DNA of 64,000 nt from Pistricoccus aurantiacus (GCF_042682565.1 NZ_JBHUIC010000013.1), one strand, 5' to 3'. Shown: positions 45,694 through 57,290, numbered from the stretch's first letter. Notes: a model not told the origin generated them from the sequence alone. A program made the numbers and translations.

Positions 45694-46376
45694 GCAGATT
45701 CTCCTTCACGTTGTTCGGCCACGGAAGCCAAAGCGGACTCCCCGGATATCAGTGCGACAGACGCTTCGTGAATCAAAGCGAGCAGCAGCTTGCCGGCGCC
45801 AGCATAGAAGCCATCAGAGTCCTGTCGGGTCAACGCCTCCGTGAATGCCGGCACCCAGTCTTTCAGCCGGCGTACCAGATCCGCCGCGATCGTGTCGTGA
45901 CCACCGCGAAGCGCTGCCGCCAGGGCAGCCAGCTCGATGGCAAGATGATCCGGTGGCTCACAGCAGTCCGTACTGACGTGTAGATCGAGCGCGCGCAGTA
46001 TCGCTTTCATTTCGACGACGGATTCGCCGCCAAGCGTCGATCCGTCTTTCCCTTTCCAAGCACTTTCGTAAGGCAGTACGGCGCGATGCCGAAAGATGCC
46101 TTCGAACAGCGCCGTGTAGCGGCGCTGCAGATGCACCGCCAGATTCTCCGAGTCATCCTGATCGAGGGTGCGACAGAGTGTTTCCGCCTCCGCCGAAGCC
46201 TCTAGCTGTGCGCCCATCCAGCGCAGTGCGTTTTGACCTGACGTTGCGCCGGCCTGCGCCATCTGCTGCGATGACATCGGGGCCATGAAGATACCGCTCA
46301 ACCACTCGGCAGCGACAATCAGCGCGCTGGAATCCGGACCGTCGATGCCGCCCTCTGAGATAACGTCGCGGTTCAT
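45690..46376 (-). CDS. torD: TorD-family molybdoenzyme chaperone
   Basis: 228 residues, all helical in character. YTALFEGIFRHRAVLPYESAW is the conserved TorD/DmsD core, with the later H-x-A-x-E (DHLAIELAALAA) and ADLVRRLKDWVPAFTEAL helices. TorD-type chaperones hold apo-TorA, guard its Tat signal and help cofactor insertion. It overlaps the cytochrome gene upstream and torA downstream by four bases each, so the three are translated together. Confidence 0.85.
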   Translation of the reverse strand: MNRDVISEGGIDGPDSSALIVAAEWLSGIFMAPMSSQQMAQAGATSGQNALRWMGAQLEASAEAETLCRTLDQDDSENLAVHLQRRYTALFEGIFRHRAVLPYESAWKGKDGSTLGGESVVEMKAILRALDLHVSTDCCEPPDHLAIELAALAAALRGGHDTIAADLVRRLKDWVPAFTEALTRQDSDGFYAGAGKLLLALIHEASVALISGESALASVAEQREGESA

Positions 46377-48043
46377 TGCGGCACTCCCTCGCTGGCATGC
46401 TGAACCACCGGGGCACCAGTATCCGGGCCAAGATCTTTGGAGTGATTCTGCAGATAGGAAAGGATCAGCCGGTACTCATCGTCATTGAAGGTCGTGAAGC
46501 GTTTCATGGATTTAAGAGTACCGATCCACTGATTCGCCGTGTAATGTTCCTTGCCCGGCAGGGTGTGACAAGACGAGCAGCTTTTCTGGTAAGCATTCTG
46601 GCTGTAGGTCCACAGCTCTTCCTGATCCAGGTTGAGCTGGCTTGCATCGGTCCAGAGTCTCAGGGTGACCGGCAGCCAGACCTGATCCGTATTAGGGTCG
46701 GTTTCCGCCTCACCACGCTCGGTGGCCTCCACGGCAGCATCACCCAGGGCGGCCATGATTACCCGCTGGCCCTTCTCCTGATAGATGACGGAGGGAGCGT
46801 TTTCCGGCTGCCAACCGGCAATTTCGAGTTGCAGCTTGTCGCCCTCCCTGGCAAGCACCTTGGCTTGCGCCGCGCCCAGGAACTTGCCGTCCTCGCTCTC
46901 GGCTTGCTCCAGGTCGGATGTCGTATAGAGCGACTTGGTACCGGCAACGTACACCTCATCGCCTTCGTTGATCTCTTTCGGATCGCTGGTCGGCAAAGGG
47001 GGACGGTTGTCCACTGCATTATCGAGCATCACCACTTCCTCGGTGCGGTTTGGCTCGGGCATGCCCGGGGCCGGTTTGTCCACGGCCGGAATATGGTTGA
47101 GGTAGGTCGCCATGGCCTGCAGATCCTGCCAGGGCAGCTGGGAGGTATTCTCTATAACCTCTGCCATGTCGCCACCGGACTTGCGCCCGATCGGATTGAT
47201 ACCGGTATGCAGGTAGTTGGCGATAGAGGCTGCGGACCAGAAACCGATGCCGGTCTCATCCGGGGTAATGTTCGGAAAGTGTCCGGTACCTTCCGGATTC
47301 GGCCCACCGGCGTAGCGCTTGTCATCGGGAATGTTGCCCATGAAGGTACGCGGTGAGTGACATTCCGCGCAGTGTGCAGCCCCCTCTACCAGATAGCGGC
47401 CACGCTCGAATTTGGCATGGTCCACGTCTTCGGGGAGATCGGCAGTATCGGCACCAATCTCCGCCGCGCTCTTGCCATCAAGGAAGGCAAGACGCCAGAC
47501 GCCGATACCGCGACGAATATTGTAGGGAAACTTGAGCTCATGATCCGGCACCACCTTGTCGCTTTCCGGCAGCGTCATCATGTAGGCGTAGAGATCCCGT
47601 ACGTCTTCCGGCTTCAGCCGCTGATAGGAGGTATAGGGAAACGCCGGGTAGAGGTTCTTGCCGTCGGGCAGAAGACTGTCGGGGCCGACGCCCTCGCGCA
47701 CCGAACGGTCGAATTCCGCGAGCGTCCAATTGCCGATGCCGTGCTCCGGGTCCGGTGAGATATTGGGCATGTGGAACTTGCCGAAATCGGTGTCGAGCAC
47801 CTTGCCGCCGCCGAGCTGCTCGTCACTGTCTTGCCCTGTCGTGGCATGGCAGGTGGCACAGTCGGAGGCGACGAATACGAGGCGGCCGTTGTCGATATCC
47901 GCCGGGCTGTCAGCACTGGCCGCCGGTGGCAGACTATAGGTCAGCGACCAGGTCCAGGGCGAGGTGAGAACGAGGAAACCACCGACGCCAAGGACGGCGA
48001 CCCCCGCCACCGCGACGGAAATCTTCTTGCGTTTGCTTGCCAT
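46373..48043 (-). CDS. Membrane-anchored tri-haem cytochrome c, TorC equivalent
   Basis: 556 residues from ATG 48043. One N-terminal membrane anchor (residues about 9-27) is followed by two cytochrome c domains, CATCH (Cys62-His66) and CAECH (Cys225-His229), like the di-haem subunits of gluconate or alcohol dehydrogenases. After about residue 340 comes a region with an SH3-like stretch and a last haem site CSSCH (Cys489-His493) in ELWTYSQNAYQKSCSSC, followed by YTANQWIGTLKSMKRF, resembling the C-terminal domain of E. coli TorC that hands electrons to TorA. The usual NapC/NirT tetrahaem part is absent. It would carry electrons from the membrane to TorA. Confidence 0.82.
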   Translation of the reverse strand: MASKRKKISVAVAGVAVLGVGGFLVLTSPWTWSLTYSLPPAASADSPADIDNGRLVFVASDCATCHATTGQDSDEQLGGGKVLDTDFGKFHMPNISPDPEHGIGNWTLAEFDRSVREGVGPDSLLPDGKNLYPAFPYTSYQRLKPEDVRDLYAYMMTLPESDKVVPDHELKFPYNIRRGIGVWRLAFLDGKSAAEIGADTADLPEDVDHAKFERGRYLVEGAAHCAECHSPRTFMGNIPDDKRYAGGPNPEGTGHFPNITPDETGIGFWSAASIANYLHTGINPIGRKSGGDMAEVIENTSQLPWQDLQAMATYLNHIPAVDKPAPGMPEPNRTEEVVMLDNAVDNRPPLPTSDPKEINEGDEVYVAGTKSLYTTSDLEQAESEDGKFLGAAQAKVLAREGDKLQLEIAGWQPENAPSVIYQEKGQRVIMAALGDAAVEATERGEAETDPNTDQVWLPVTLRLWTDASQLNLDQEELWTYSQNAYQKSCSSCHTLPGKEHYTANQWIGTLKSMKRFTTFNDDEYRLILSYLQNHSKDLGPDTGAPVVQHASEGVPQ

Positions 48044-48246
48044 GATGCGCTCCCTTGGATTGTCGCGATAGAGGCTGCTCGGCCGAATGTGCAGATTGCT
48101 ACTCGAGTCCTGGGCCATACTCGAGCACCGGGATCAGGAGGGAAGGGCTCGAAGACTCATGCTTACGAGGCAAATAAGCGTTCTAATCTTTATGGTGTAA
48201 ACATACGGCAAGGGCAGGAGAAGCGCTACCGTAAAGGCGGGGTGTC

Positions 48247-48260
48247 TTGACTTGAGTCAA
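48247..48260. promoter_or_regulatory. FNR/DNR-like operator upstream of the tor operon
   Basis: TTGACTTGAGTCAA at 48247-48260 is a perfect palindrome (extended by C and G to 16 bases) of the TTGAC-N4-GTCAA form recognised by CRP/FNR-family regulators; the FNR consensus is TTGAT-N4-ATCAA. It lies about 200 bases upstream of the cytochrome start, in the 3' to 5' direction of that gene. Oxygen or nitrogen-oxide control of TMAO respiration would fit. The promoter itself was not fixed. The wider gap 48044-48801 holds otherwise AT-rich sequence, a small ORF at 48432-48530 and a broken frame at about 48580-48720. Confidence 0.5.
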
Positions 48261-48431
48261 GTATCCCTAGAAGGGCATGCTGCTATAACAATTCACTAGT
48301 CTGAAATTAAAAGTAAAAGTATAAGTGATTGATAAACTTAAAGATTATATGATTTATCAGCATTGAAAAACGAATGACTGCGAGTCCGATAAGGATCGCC
48401 GTCATCGTAAGGTCGAAACGTTATTCGTACG

Positions 48432-48530
48432 TTATCGATGTTTTTTGCGAGTTACTCGATGCGCGGCTATCGCTACGCCAACAGCAATCGCCAGTACGAG
48501 AAGCATAGGAAGCCAATCAGCGAATGTCAT
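48432..48530 (-). CDS. Possible 32-residue single-span membrane protein
   Basis: A short frame reads MTFADWLPMLLVLAIAVGVA then ends AAHRVTRKKHR, a transmembrane segment with a basic tail. GGGAG stands 9 bases before the ATG. It lies in the gap between the tor operon and uvrD. The composition and ribosome site make it plausible, but nothing else supports it. Confidence 0.35.
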   Translation of the reverse strand: MTFADWLPMLLVLAIAVGVAIAAHRVTRKKHR

Positions 48531-48801
48531 GATACGTCTCCCAGATCAAGCCTGACTTTAGCGTACACTATCCGACCAGCGTGCCCAACAACGCCATGCC
48601 GGCGGTAATCTACTCGGTGAACCAGCCACCGACGAGACACAAGGCCACCAGCGTGGCGCCGATGCGATCCAGGGCATCCGCCAAGCCACGGATGAATCGA
48701 AGCTGAAAATCCGTAACTCAATATCTCATGTATTAGTGGTCAGCGTATGCCTGTCTTCGCCTAGGGTAATGAATCAGTAAAGTTTTTTATGCTGCGGTTG
48801 C

Positions 48802-51006
<2,205 letters not shown>

Positions 51007-51058
51007 GGAAGGCTACTTGCGGGGTCGAAAATGGACGACAAGTCTAGCATATTCCGTT

Positions 51059-52168
51059 CTAACCTTTGGCCGGCTCGGCAAGCGCGAGATAATGCTCGAC
51101 CACCGTTTCCAGGCGGAAACGATCGCAGCTATCCTCGGGAATCGTGGGTGGATGCGATACTACCCGTCGAATGGCCGCCGCGAAGGCCGCCGTGTCATCC
51201 AACGGAACCAGGCCCTCCTTGAAGCGCTCTCCAAGGATCTCCGCGGGTCCACTCGGGCAATCGACGCTCACCACCGGAGTGCCGCAGGCAAGCGTCTCCG
51301 CCAATACCAGGGCAAACCCTTCGTAATCCGAACTGAGCAGGAGCGCCCGCGCATGCTTCATATACGGATAGGGATTGTCCTTGGGACCGACCATGCAAAC
51401 GTTGCCACTTAACTTCATCTCGGCAATCAGCGCTTCGACACGCTCGCTTTCCCTGCCTCCCCCGACCAGCAGAAGAGGCAGGCCGACGCCGCTGTCCCGA
51501 TAGGCGGCAAGCAGGCGATCGAAACGCTTTTGACGCTGATCCATACGCCCCACGAAGACCAGATAGTCCGGGGGAGCGTCATTCACCGAATCCTCGGCAA
51601 GGGTGCGAATACGCGCGATGTCGAGAGGGTTATGAATGGCCCGCGCCGCTCGGGGATGAACGTCGAAGTATGCCGTCAGACGTTCGAGCATACCCTGAGA
51701 TACGGTGACCAGACGCTTGCGGTTGTATAGCTTCCTGACCTTGCGCCGCTTCAGCCAACGTCCCAGGCCACGCTTGTTGCCAAGAAAGCCCGTGACCGGA
51801 TCCGCGTGTAGGCAGTACCAGGCCTGCTCCGAGAGCCTTGACCGCACGACCACCTGGTGGGCGTGATGCAGATGCGCTAGCACCAGGTTAAAGGTGCCTT
51901 GCCGGTCGCCGAGCCAGGCATCGAACTGACGGGCGTGTCTGGCGTAGCGCTGCCAGCGCTCGAGACGATTCGTCGCGGCGCAGGGTAACTTGACGATCTC
52001 GACGTCGACGGGTAGTTCATAGCGCTGACGATCGCTCAAGATAACCAAGGTAACGCCGACCCCGGCCCGGTGCATACCAAGAATCAGGTCCCGAACCACG
52101 ATCGGCGCACCCCCGGAATCCAGGTGATCGATCAGAAAGAGAACCTTGGCTGCTGATGAAGTCGGCAT
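51059..52168 (-). CDS. Family 4 glycosyltransferase
   Basis: 369 residues from ATG 52168 (GGATG just upstream; an in-frame GTG/ATG start at 52201 is possible). GT-B fold: N-terminal SGGAPIVVRDLILGM for the acceptor domain and C-terminal VFVGRMDQRQKRFD, SDYEGFALVLAETLACGTPVVS with the E-x7-E motif typical of retaining GT4 enzymes (shown in part: EGFALVLAET). It likely adds a sugar to a surface polysaccharide or lipid. No other polysaccharide genes are near. Confidence 0.85.
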   Translation of the reverse strand: MPTSSAAKVLFLIDHLDSGGAPIVVRDLILGMHRAGVGVTLVILSDRQRYELPVDVEIVKLPCAATNRLERWQRYARHARQFDAWLGDRQGTFNLVLAHLHHAHQVVVRSRLSEQAWYCLHADPVTGFLGNKRGLGRWLKRRKVRKLYNRKRLVTVSQGMLERLTAYFDVHPRAARAIHNPLDIARIRTLAEDSVNDAPPDYLVFVGRMDQRQKRFDRLLAAYRDSGVGLPLLLVGGGRESERVEALIAEMKLSGNVCMVGPKDNPYPYMKHARALLLSSDYEGFALVLAETLACGTPVVSVDCPSGPAEILGERFKEGLVPLDDTAAFAAAIRRVVSHPPTIPEDSCDRFRLETVVEHYLALAEPAKG

Positions 52169-52224
52169 GGAACATCCGCGTGATGACGTTTCATGGTGCA
52201 TGACACGCTCTTGGATTCATCCTG

Positions 52225-53127
52225 TCAGGATGCGCTATTCGCTTGCTGCTCCGAAAAGCGCAGCGGGGTGAGGCTTTTCTTTACCGTCCTGAGCTGCTCC
52301 GCCAGTTTGGGGCCACGGGTCTTGGCCACCCCCACCGCGAGAACGTCGATCAGCACCAGATGGGCGATGCGAGAACTCATCGGGGTATAGATTTCCGTGT
52401 CCTCGTGCACGTCGATATACAGCGGCAGACTGACCTCCTCCGCCAGGGGCGAGCCGTGAGGGCAAAGCCCGATCACCGTGGCGCCGGCTTCCCGGGCCAG
52501 GCGCACGCTGGCCACCAGCGCCCGAGTGCGACCGGTCTGGGAAATCGCCACCACCACGTCGCCGGGCTTGAGTGTTACCGCGGACATGTTCTGCATATGC
52601 GGATCGCTGTAGGCGGAGGTGAAGATCTGCAGACGAAAGAACTTGTGCTGGGCATCCACCGCGACCGCCCCGGAGGCGCCGAAACCATAGAACTCCACCC
52701 GATCCGCCATGGCGAGGGTGTTGATCGCCTGGCTCAGGGCATCGTTGTCAAGGCGGTCACGCACGGACAGCAGAGTGCCCACGGTGGAGTCGAAGATGCT
52801 GTGGGAGAACTCCGCCACGCTGTCACTGTCGTTCATCGAGAACTGGGCGAACTGGCTGCCGGTGGCGAGCATCTGCGCCAGCTGAAGCTTGAAATCCTGG
52901 AAACCATTGCATCCCAGGGCACGACAGAAGCGCACTACCGTAGGCTCGCTGACCTTGGCCTCCGTGGCCAAATCAACGATACGCATATGAATGACGTCTT
53001 CGGGATTGCGCAGCACAAAGCGCGCGACTTTCTGCTCGGAGCGTCGAAAGTGCTCCATGCGGCCTCTCATTTCATCGAACAGGGCACGGCTCACGATTCG
53101 CTCCTGGGTCCATTGAAAAACATTCAT
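52225..53127 (-). CDS. hexR: RpiR-family regulator HexR
   Basis: 300 residues from ATG 53127; longer non-ATG starts lack a ribosome site, and the ATG at about 53070 (MRGRMEHF) is an alternative. The N-terminal RpiR HTH is clear (RRSEQKVARFVLRNPE and EAKVSEPTVVRFCRALG), followed by an SIS sugar-phosphate-binding domain (FYGFGASGAVAVDAQ, SQTGRTRALV). HexR represses glucose-6-phosphate/Entner-Doudoroff and gluconeogenic genes and senses KDPG. Its usual targets (zwf, edd) are not in the window. Confidence 0.85.
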   Translation of the reverse strand: MNVFQWTQERIVSRALFDEMRGRMEHFRRSEQKVARFVLRNPEDVIHMRIVDLATEAKVSEPTVVRFCRALGCNGFQDFKLQLAQMLATGSQFAQFSMNDSDSVAEFSHSIFDSTVGTLLSVRDRLDNDALSQAINTLAMADRVEFYGFGASGAVAVDAQHKFFRLQIFTSAYSDPHMQNMSAVTLKPGDVVVAISQTGRTRALVASVRLAREAGATVIGLCPHGSPLAEEVSLPLYIDVHEDTEIYTPMSSRIAHLVLIDVLAVGVAKTRGPKLAEQLRTVKKSLTPLRFSEQQANSAS

Positions 53128-53349
53128 CTGGCGGGTCGCGCCGAAATAAAGGGGTTCATTATGCCTCAGCGACGCCAAGGCTGACGATGAATTAACGTCG
53201 ATAAAGTAACCCAACTCCTTTTTTCATCGTTTTGTCAATGGGGTTATAGTAAGGGTTATCGTTAAAAGTGAATGCCGGCTAGGCCTGTGTTTCCTGCCTG
53301 GGCGAATGCAAGAACGATGAGGCTTCACCGTTAGTCAGGAGTGTCGAAC

Positions 53350-53550
53350 ATGCGTAATGTCGAACAGCTGTCCTCGGTCAAGAGTGAACTTCTCGACATC
53401 TTCATGGGACTGGAGGCTATCGAACATCAGCAGCGTCGCAAGACCGCCGCCACCCGTCATCTGCGTGCCCGCCGCGGCATCGAATTACATAAGGAATTCA
53501 AGACGCTGGAGCGCGATATCGCGGATTACGCCGACGATCGATTGCAGTAG
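53350..53550 (+). CDS. Small hypothetical protein (66 aa)
   Basis: 66 residues from ATG 53350, with GGAG eight bases upstream; an in-frame GTG at 53341 overlaps that ribosome site. The protein is helical and strongly charged: LLDIFMGLEAIEHQQRRK and ATRHLRARRGIELHKEFKTLE. It may be like the small PA3496-type envelope-associated proteins, by impression only. It is divergent from hexR and ends at a strong hairpin. Confidence 0.6.
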   Translation: MRNVEQLSSVKSELLDIFMGLEAIEHQQRRKTAATRHLRARRGIELHKEFKTLERDIADYADDRLQ

Positions 53551-53553
53551 CGC

Positions 53554-53588
53554 GATCCAGCCCCGCACGGATCTATCGGGGCTGGATC
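53554..53588. terminator. Bidirectional terminator hairpin
   Basis: GATCCAGCCCCG (53554-53565) and CGGGGCTGGATC (53577-53588) form a perfect 12-bp stem with an 11-base loop between the small + strand gene and the convergent symporter gene. Short A/T-rich ends flank it. Confidence 0.8.
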
Positions 53589-53599
53589 AAATCAGCGTT

Positions 53600-54940
53600 T
53601 CACAGGCTGCTGATAAATACGATGATCACGCCGATCGGCGCGATAAAGCGGCTGGTGACGTGCCACAGCAGGGCGCCGGTACTTCCCAGCTTGAGTTCCT
53701 GGACCACGCCTTCTTTATTCAGGAACCAGCCGACAAAGACGATAGCGGCCAGGCCGGTCAGGGGCATCAGATACTTGCTGGTCAGGTTATCCAGGAAGTC
53801 GAAGATACTCAGCCCTAGAAGCGTCACGTCGGCCCAGGCGTTGAAGGACAGCAGCGCCGCGATGCCCAGCGCCCAGGTCGCTGCCCCGGCTACCAAGGTC
53901 GCCCAGGTTCGGGACAGGGGCGTGCGTTCTTCCACGGTTTCCACCACCGGCTCGAGCAGGGAAATCGCCGAAGTGAGCGCGGCAAAGGTCAACAGCAGGA
54001 AGAACAAGAGTCCCAGGATCACCCCGCCGGTCATGTTGCCAAAGGCCAGCGGCAGGGTAACGAAGATCAGCCCCGGGCCAGAACTCAGATCCAGGCCGTT
54101 GGCGAAGACGATGGGGAAGATCGCCAGGCCCGCCACCAGCGCGAAAAGCGTATCCAGGATGATCACGGTGGCAGCCGTGGACAGCAGATTGACCTCCTTG
54201 CCCAAGTAGGAGCCATAGGCCAGCATGATGCCCATGCCCAGGGAAAGGGTGAAGAAGGCCTGTCCCATGGCGGCCAGTATTATATCTCCCCCCAGCGCGC
54301 TCCAGTCCGGATTGAACATGAAGCTCAGGGTTTCACCGAAGTGGCCGGAGAACATGCCGTAGCCCACCAGCACCAGCAGCAGTATGCCCAAGGCCGGCAT
54401 CATGGTGCGTACCGCGCCTTCGAGTCCCGCGGTCACCCCTCTCGCGACGATCCCGATGACCAGGATCATGAACACGGAATGCCACAGCAATAGCGTACCG
54501 GAATCCGCCAGCAGGCCGTTGAACAATTCACCGATGGCATCCGCATCCTGGCCGCTGAAGGCGCCGGTCACCGAGCCCAAAGTATAGGAAAGCGACCAGC
54601 CACCGATCACGCTGTAAAAGGACAGGATAATGAAAGCGACCAGCACGCCGCTGACACCTACCAATCCCCAGGCCTTGGAACGCCCTTCCTGCCTGGCGAC
54701 ATCGATCATGGTATTGATGGGATTCTTCTGGCCTCGCCGGCCCAACATCCACTCCGCCACCAGAATGGGCAGACCCACCAGGGCGATACAGATCAGGTAG
54801 ACCAGCACGAAGGCGGCGCCGCCGCTTTCCCCCACCATGTAGGGAAATTTCCAGATATTGCCCAGGCCCACCGCGGAACCGGTAGCGGCAAGAATGAAGG
54901 TCAGTCGGGATGACCACTGCGCATGGGTTATTTTTGCCAT
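53600..54940 (-). CDS. Sodium:neurotransmitter symporter family (NSS) transporter
   Basis: 446 residues and about 11 or 12 membrane spans. The family's span 1 is exact: ATGSAVGLGNIWKFPY, followed by GGAAFVLVY, with unwound Gly pairs that bind sodium and substrate as in LeuT. SLGMGIMLAYGSYL is span 6. It would take up an amino acid or related solute with sodium ions. It suits a salt-adapted host. Stands alone, with a terminator at its end. Confidence 0.9.
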   Translation of the reverse strand: MAKITHAQWSSRLTFILAATGSAVGLGNIWKFPYMVGESGGAAFVLVYLICIALVGLPILVAEWMLGRRGQKNPINTMIDVARQEGRSKAWGLVGVSGVLVAFIILSFYSVIGGWSLSYTLGSVTGAFSGQDADAIGELFNGLLADSGTLLLWHSVFMILVIGIVARGVTAGLEGAVRTMMPALGILLLVLVGYGMFSGHFGETLSFMFNPDWSALGGDIILAAMGQAFFTLSLGMGIMLAYGSYLGKEVNLLSTAATVIILDTLFALVAGLAIFPIVFANGLDLSSGPGLIFVTLPLAFGNMTGGVILGLLFFLLLTFAALTSAISLLEPVVETVEERTPLSRTWATLVAGAATWALGIAALLSFNAWADVTLLGLSIFDFLDNLTSKYLMPLTGLAAIVFVGWFLNKEGVVQELKLGSTGALLWHVTSRFIAPIGVIIVFISSL

Positions 54941-55290
54941 GATTCACCTTGAGGTTACGTGTTGTCATCGATCGATCAGATGCAATGACCTTTATGCTTG
55001 TTGTTGCCACGATCCTGCGTCTCGGATCACGACCCTAGCACCACGGATCGCGCGCTGCTAGCTCCAGCCTGTCTGCGATTCGACCAACGTCTGGCGACGC
55101 AAGGATGTCCGGAGAACTCGCAGGATAGGCGAAATTCCTTCGACTATCACCCTTGCATGACACTTTCACAATCAACGTTGAAAGCCGCCTTAGCCAAACT
55201 TCGATATTACACCCGACTCGAAGAAGTGAAACCGGTTGTGGATAACTTGTTTTGACGCTTCAGCTCGGTCGTTGAGTTCAGGATTCAAAT
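54941..55290. other. Gap without a supported gene
   Basis: 350 bases between the NSS gene start and the DUF72 gene end. The part next to 54940 should hold the symporter promoter. A 32-codon frame at 55157-55255 on + lacks a ribosome binding site. No repeat, RNA or terminator was seen. Confidence 0.5.
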
Positions 55291-56163
55291 TTACAATAGC
55301 GGCTGTTGCCGTTCGCCGGAAAATTCCCTGAGTGGATCGAGATCGATGCCGTCCCTGAGGCGGCGATATAACGCTCTTGCCAACGTGGGTGCGCCTCGGT
55401 TATCCGGAGTATGCACAAATAAGAAAGGGGTTTTCCCCTGTTTTATCCACAGGCCAAGCTGTTCAATCCAAGGTGTGAAGCACGCTTGATTAATAGTGTC
55501 TTCGAAGTGGCCAATAAAGCGAATCAGCGGGAAATTCCCCGTTGAGATCACGTGTAATGGGCGTCTGGGCTTTTCCTGACGTGCCTTGATCAGAGCCGAA
55601 GATGGATCGATCGATGAAGAAAACACGGCGCGAACATCCAGCATCACTCGATCGGCAGCGTAAGTTATCAACAATCGGTTCAGGTCACGCTCCGCCTGCC
55701 CCTTGTGGAAAAATTCCTCATGACGCACTTCCACCGCGCAGGGAATAGACGGTGGCCAGCGTGCCAGCAGGGCTTTCAGAAAAGGTAGTTCTCGAGGACC
55801 GAAATCTCGCGGCAGTTGCACCATCATCGGTCCCAGGCGATCGTGCAATGGCGCAAGCCTGGCAATGAAATCATCGAATTCCCTATCGATTCCTGCCAGA
55901 CGCTGTTCATGGGTCAAGCGCGCCGGCAGCTTGAAGCAGAAGCGAAAGTCCTCGGGTGCCTGGCGCGCCCAGTTGACCACCGTCTCCACTTTCGGCGCGC
56001 CACTGTAGAAGGTGGTATTGCCCTCCACCGCGTTAAAGACCTTTGCGTATTCTTCAAGCCAGTCGCCGCTCTTGCTGTGGGGTGAATATAGCGTACCCCG
56101 CCAATCCGAATTGGCCCACATGGGCAGACCGAGATGCAAAGTGGGTCTTGAAGCGTCTGTCAT
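55291..56163 (-). CDS. DUF72 family protein
   Basis: 290 residues from ATG 56163, with AGGG about 8 bases upstream; longer frames would enter the EamA promoter. The DUF72 pattern is plain: GLPMWANSDWRGTLYSP, FNAVEGNTTFYSGAP, FCFKLPARLTHEQ, VEVRHEEFF and FLFVHTPDN. The family has a TIM-barrel fold and no settled function. It is divergent from the EamA transporter gene. Confidence 0.88.
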   Translation of the reverse strand: MTDASRPTLHLGLPMWANSDWRGTLYSPHSKSGDWLEEYAKVFNAVEGNTTFYSGAPKVETVVNWARQAPEDFRFCFKLPARLTHEQRLAGIDREFDDFIARLAPLHDRLGPMMVQLPRDFGPRELPFLKALLARWPPSIPCAVEVRHEEFFHKGQAERDLNRLLITYAADRVMLDVRAVFSSSIDPSSALIKARQEKPRRPLHVISTGNFPLIRFIGHFEDTINQACFTPWIEQLGLWIKQGKTPFLFVHTPDNRGAPTLARALYRRLRDGIDLDPLREFSGERQQPLL

Positions 56164-56353
56164 GATGATAACCCTGCCTTGTCCGATGGAGGGTGATTGA
56201 ATCAATCCTCGGACTGAAGTGTATGACCAGAGAGAAAACAACAGCGAATTTATTGTCGAGCAGGCTGTAATCGCTTGAATTCCTAACATGCTAACGACAT
56301 GCTCGACGCTTGCTGTCTTTCATCGAATCATCCGTCGCCTGGAACCTGCCTTC

Positions 56354-57268
56354 ATGTGGATGCCGCTGACCTTCGTTCTGCTATTCTCGACCGGTTTTAT
56401 CGCCGCGCGATTCGGCACCCAGGATGCCGAACCTTTTACCTTGTTGCTGACGCGCAGCCTGGTGGTGCTACCGGTGCTGGGGCTGATCCTGATGGCGCTT
56501 CGCAAGCCACGCCAATGGGGCGATGGCAAGGCGCGCTTGACTCAGATGGGTATCGGCATGCTGCTGCACGGTGCCTATCTGGGCGGCGTGTTCGCCGCAG
56601 TCGAGGCAGGGCTGCCGGCAGGGTTGACCGCGCTGCTGGTCAGCCTGCATCCACTGGTTACCGCGGCGCTTTCCTTGCCGCTGTTCGGCGTTCGGCTGAA
56701 TATCAAGCAGTGGGCGGGACTGGTCTGCGGCGCGATAGGAGTCAGTCTGGTGCTAGGTGCCGGATTGCTGGGCGAGGACATCAACACGACCAGCGAATGG
56801 CCATTGATCGGGCTGGTGTGGTGTCTGGTGGCGCTACTGGGCATGTCCAGTTCGACCCTGTGGCAAAAACGCGCCGGAGGTCGCCTGGGCATGGTGGAAG
56901 GCTTGATATTTCAGTATCTGGGGGCGGCGCTGGTCTTCATCGTCGCCGCTGGCCTCGTGGGTAGTTTTGAATTCGACCCCACGCCGCGGCTACTGTTGAC
57001 GCTTGCCTGGCTGGTGATCGCCATCTCCGTGGGCGCCATCTGGCTATTGATGCTGATGCTGGAGCGCGGTGAGGCGCATCAGGTGGCACGCATGTTCTTT
57101 CTGGTGCCGCCCTGCGCGGCGCTGATGGCCTGGCTGCTCTTCGATGAACAATGGAGCCCGCTGATGGTGGTCGGCGCCGCTCTGGTGGTGGGCGGGCTGG
57201 TACTGGATCGACCGAAAGCCAGGCCGGCGCCCTCTCCGATACAAGCATCGGAAGCCGCCAGACGTTAA
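56354..57268 (+). CDS. EamA/DMT-type transporter
   Basis: 304 residues from ATG 56354; the in-frame ATG at 56288 would add a polar leader. Ten membrane spans in two EamA repeats: FVLLFSTGFIAARFG opens the first, and GLVWCLVALLGMSSSTLWQKR the second. YLGGVFAAVEAGLPAGLTALL matches the RhaT/YdcZ-like drug/metabolite exporters. Substrate unknown. It ends 22 bases before a hairpin shared with glmS. Confidence 0.85.
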   Translation: MWMPLTFVLLFSTGFIAARFGTQDAEPFTLLLTRSLVVLPVLGLILMALRKPRQWGDGKARLTQMGIGMLLHGAYLGGVFAAVEAGLPAGLTALLVSLHPLVTAALSLPLFGVRLNIKQWAGLVCGAIGVSLVLGAGLLGEDINTTSEWPLIGLVWCLVALLGMSSSTLWQKRAGGRLGMVEGLIFQYLGAALVFIVAAGLVGSFEFDPTPRLLLTLAWLVIAISVGAIWLLMLMLERGEAHQVARMFFLVPPCAALMAWLLFDEQWSPLMVVGAALVVGGLVLDRPKARPAPSPIQASEAARR

Positions 57269-57290
57269 ATAAACATGACCCCATGAACCG

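Noticed and set aside
55157..55255. 32-codon + strand frame starting MTLSQSTLKAALAKL
   Set aside because: No ribosome binding site, no transmembrane segment and no family resemblance.
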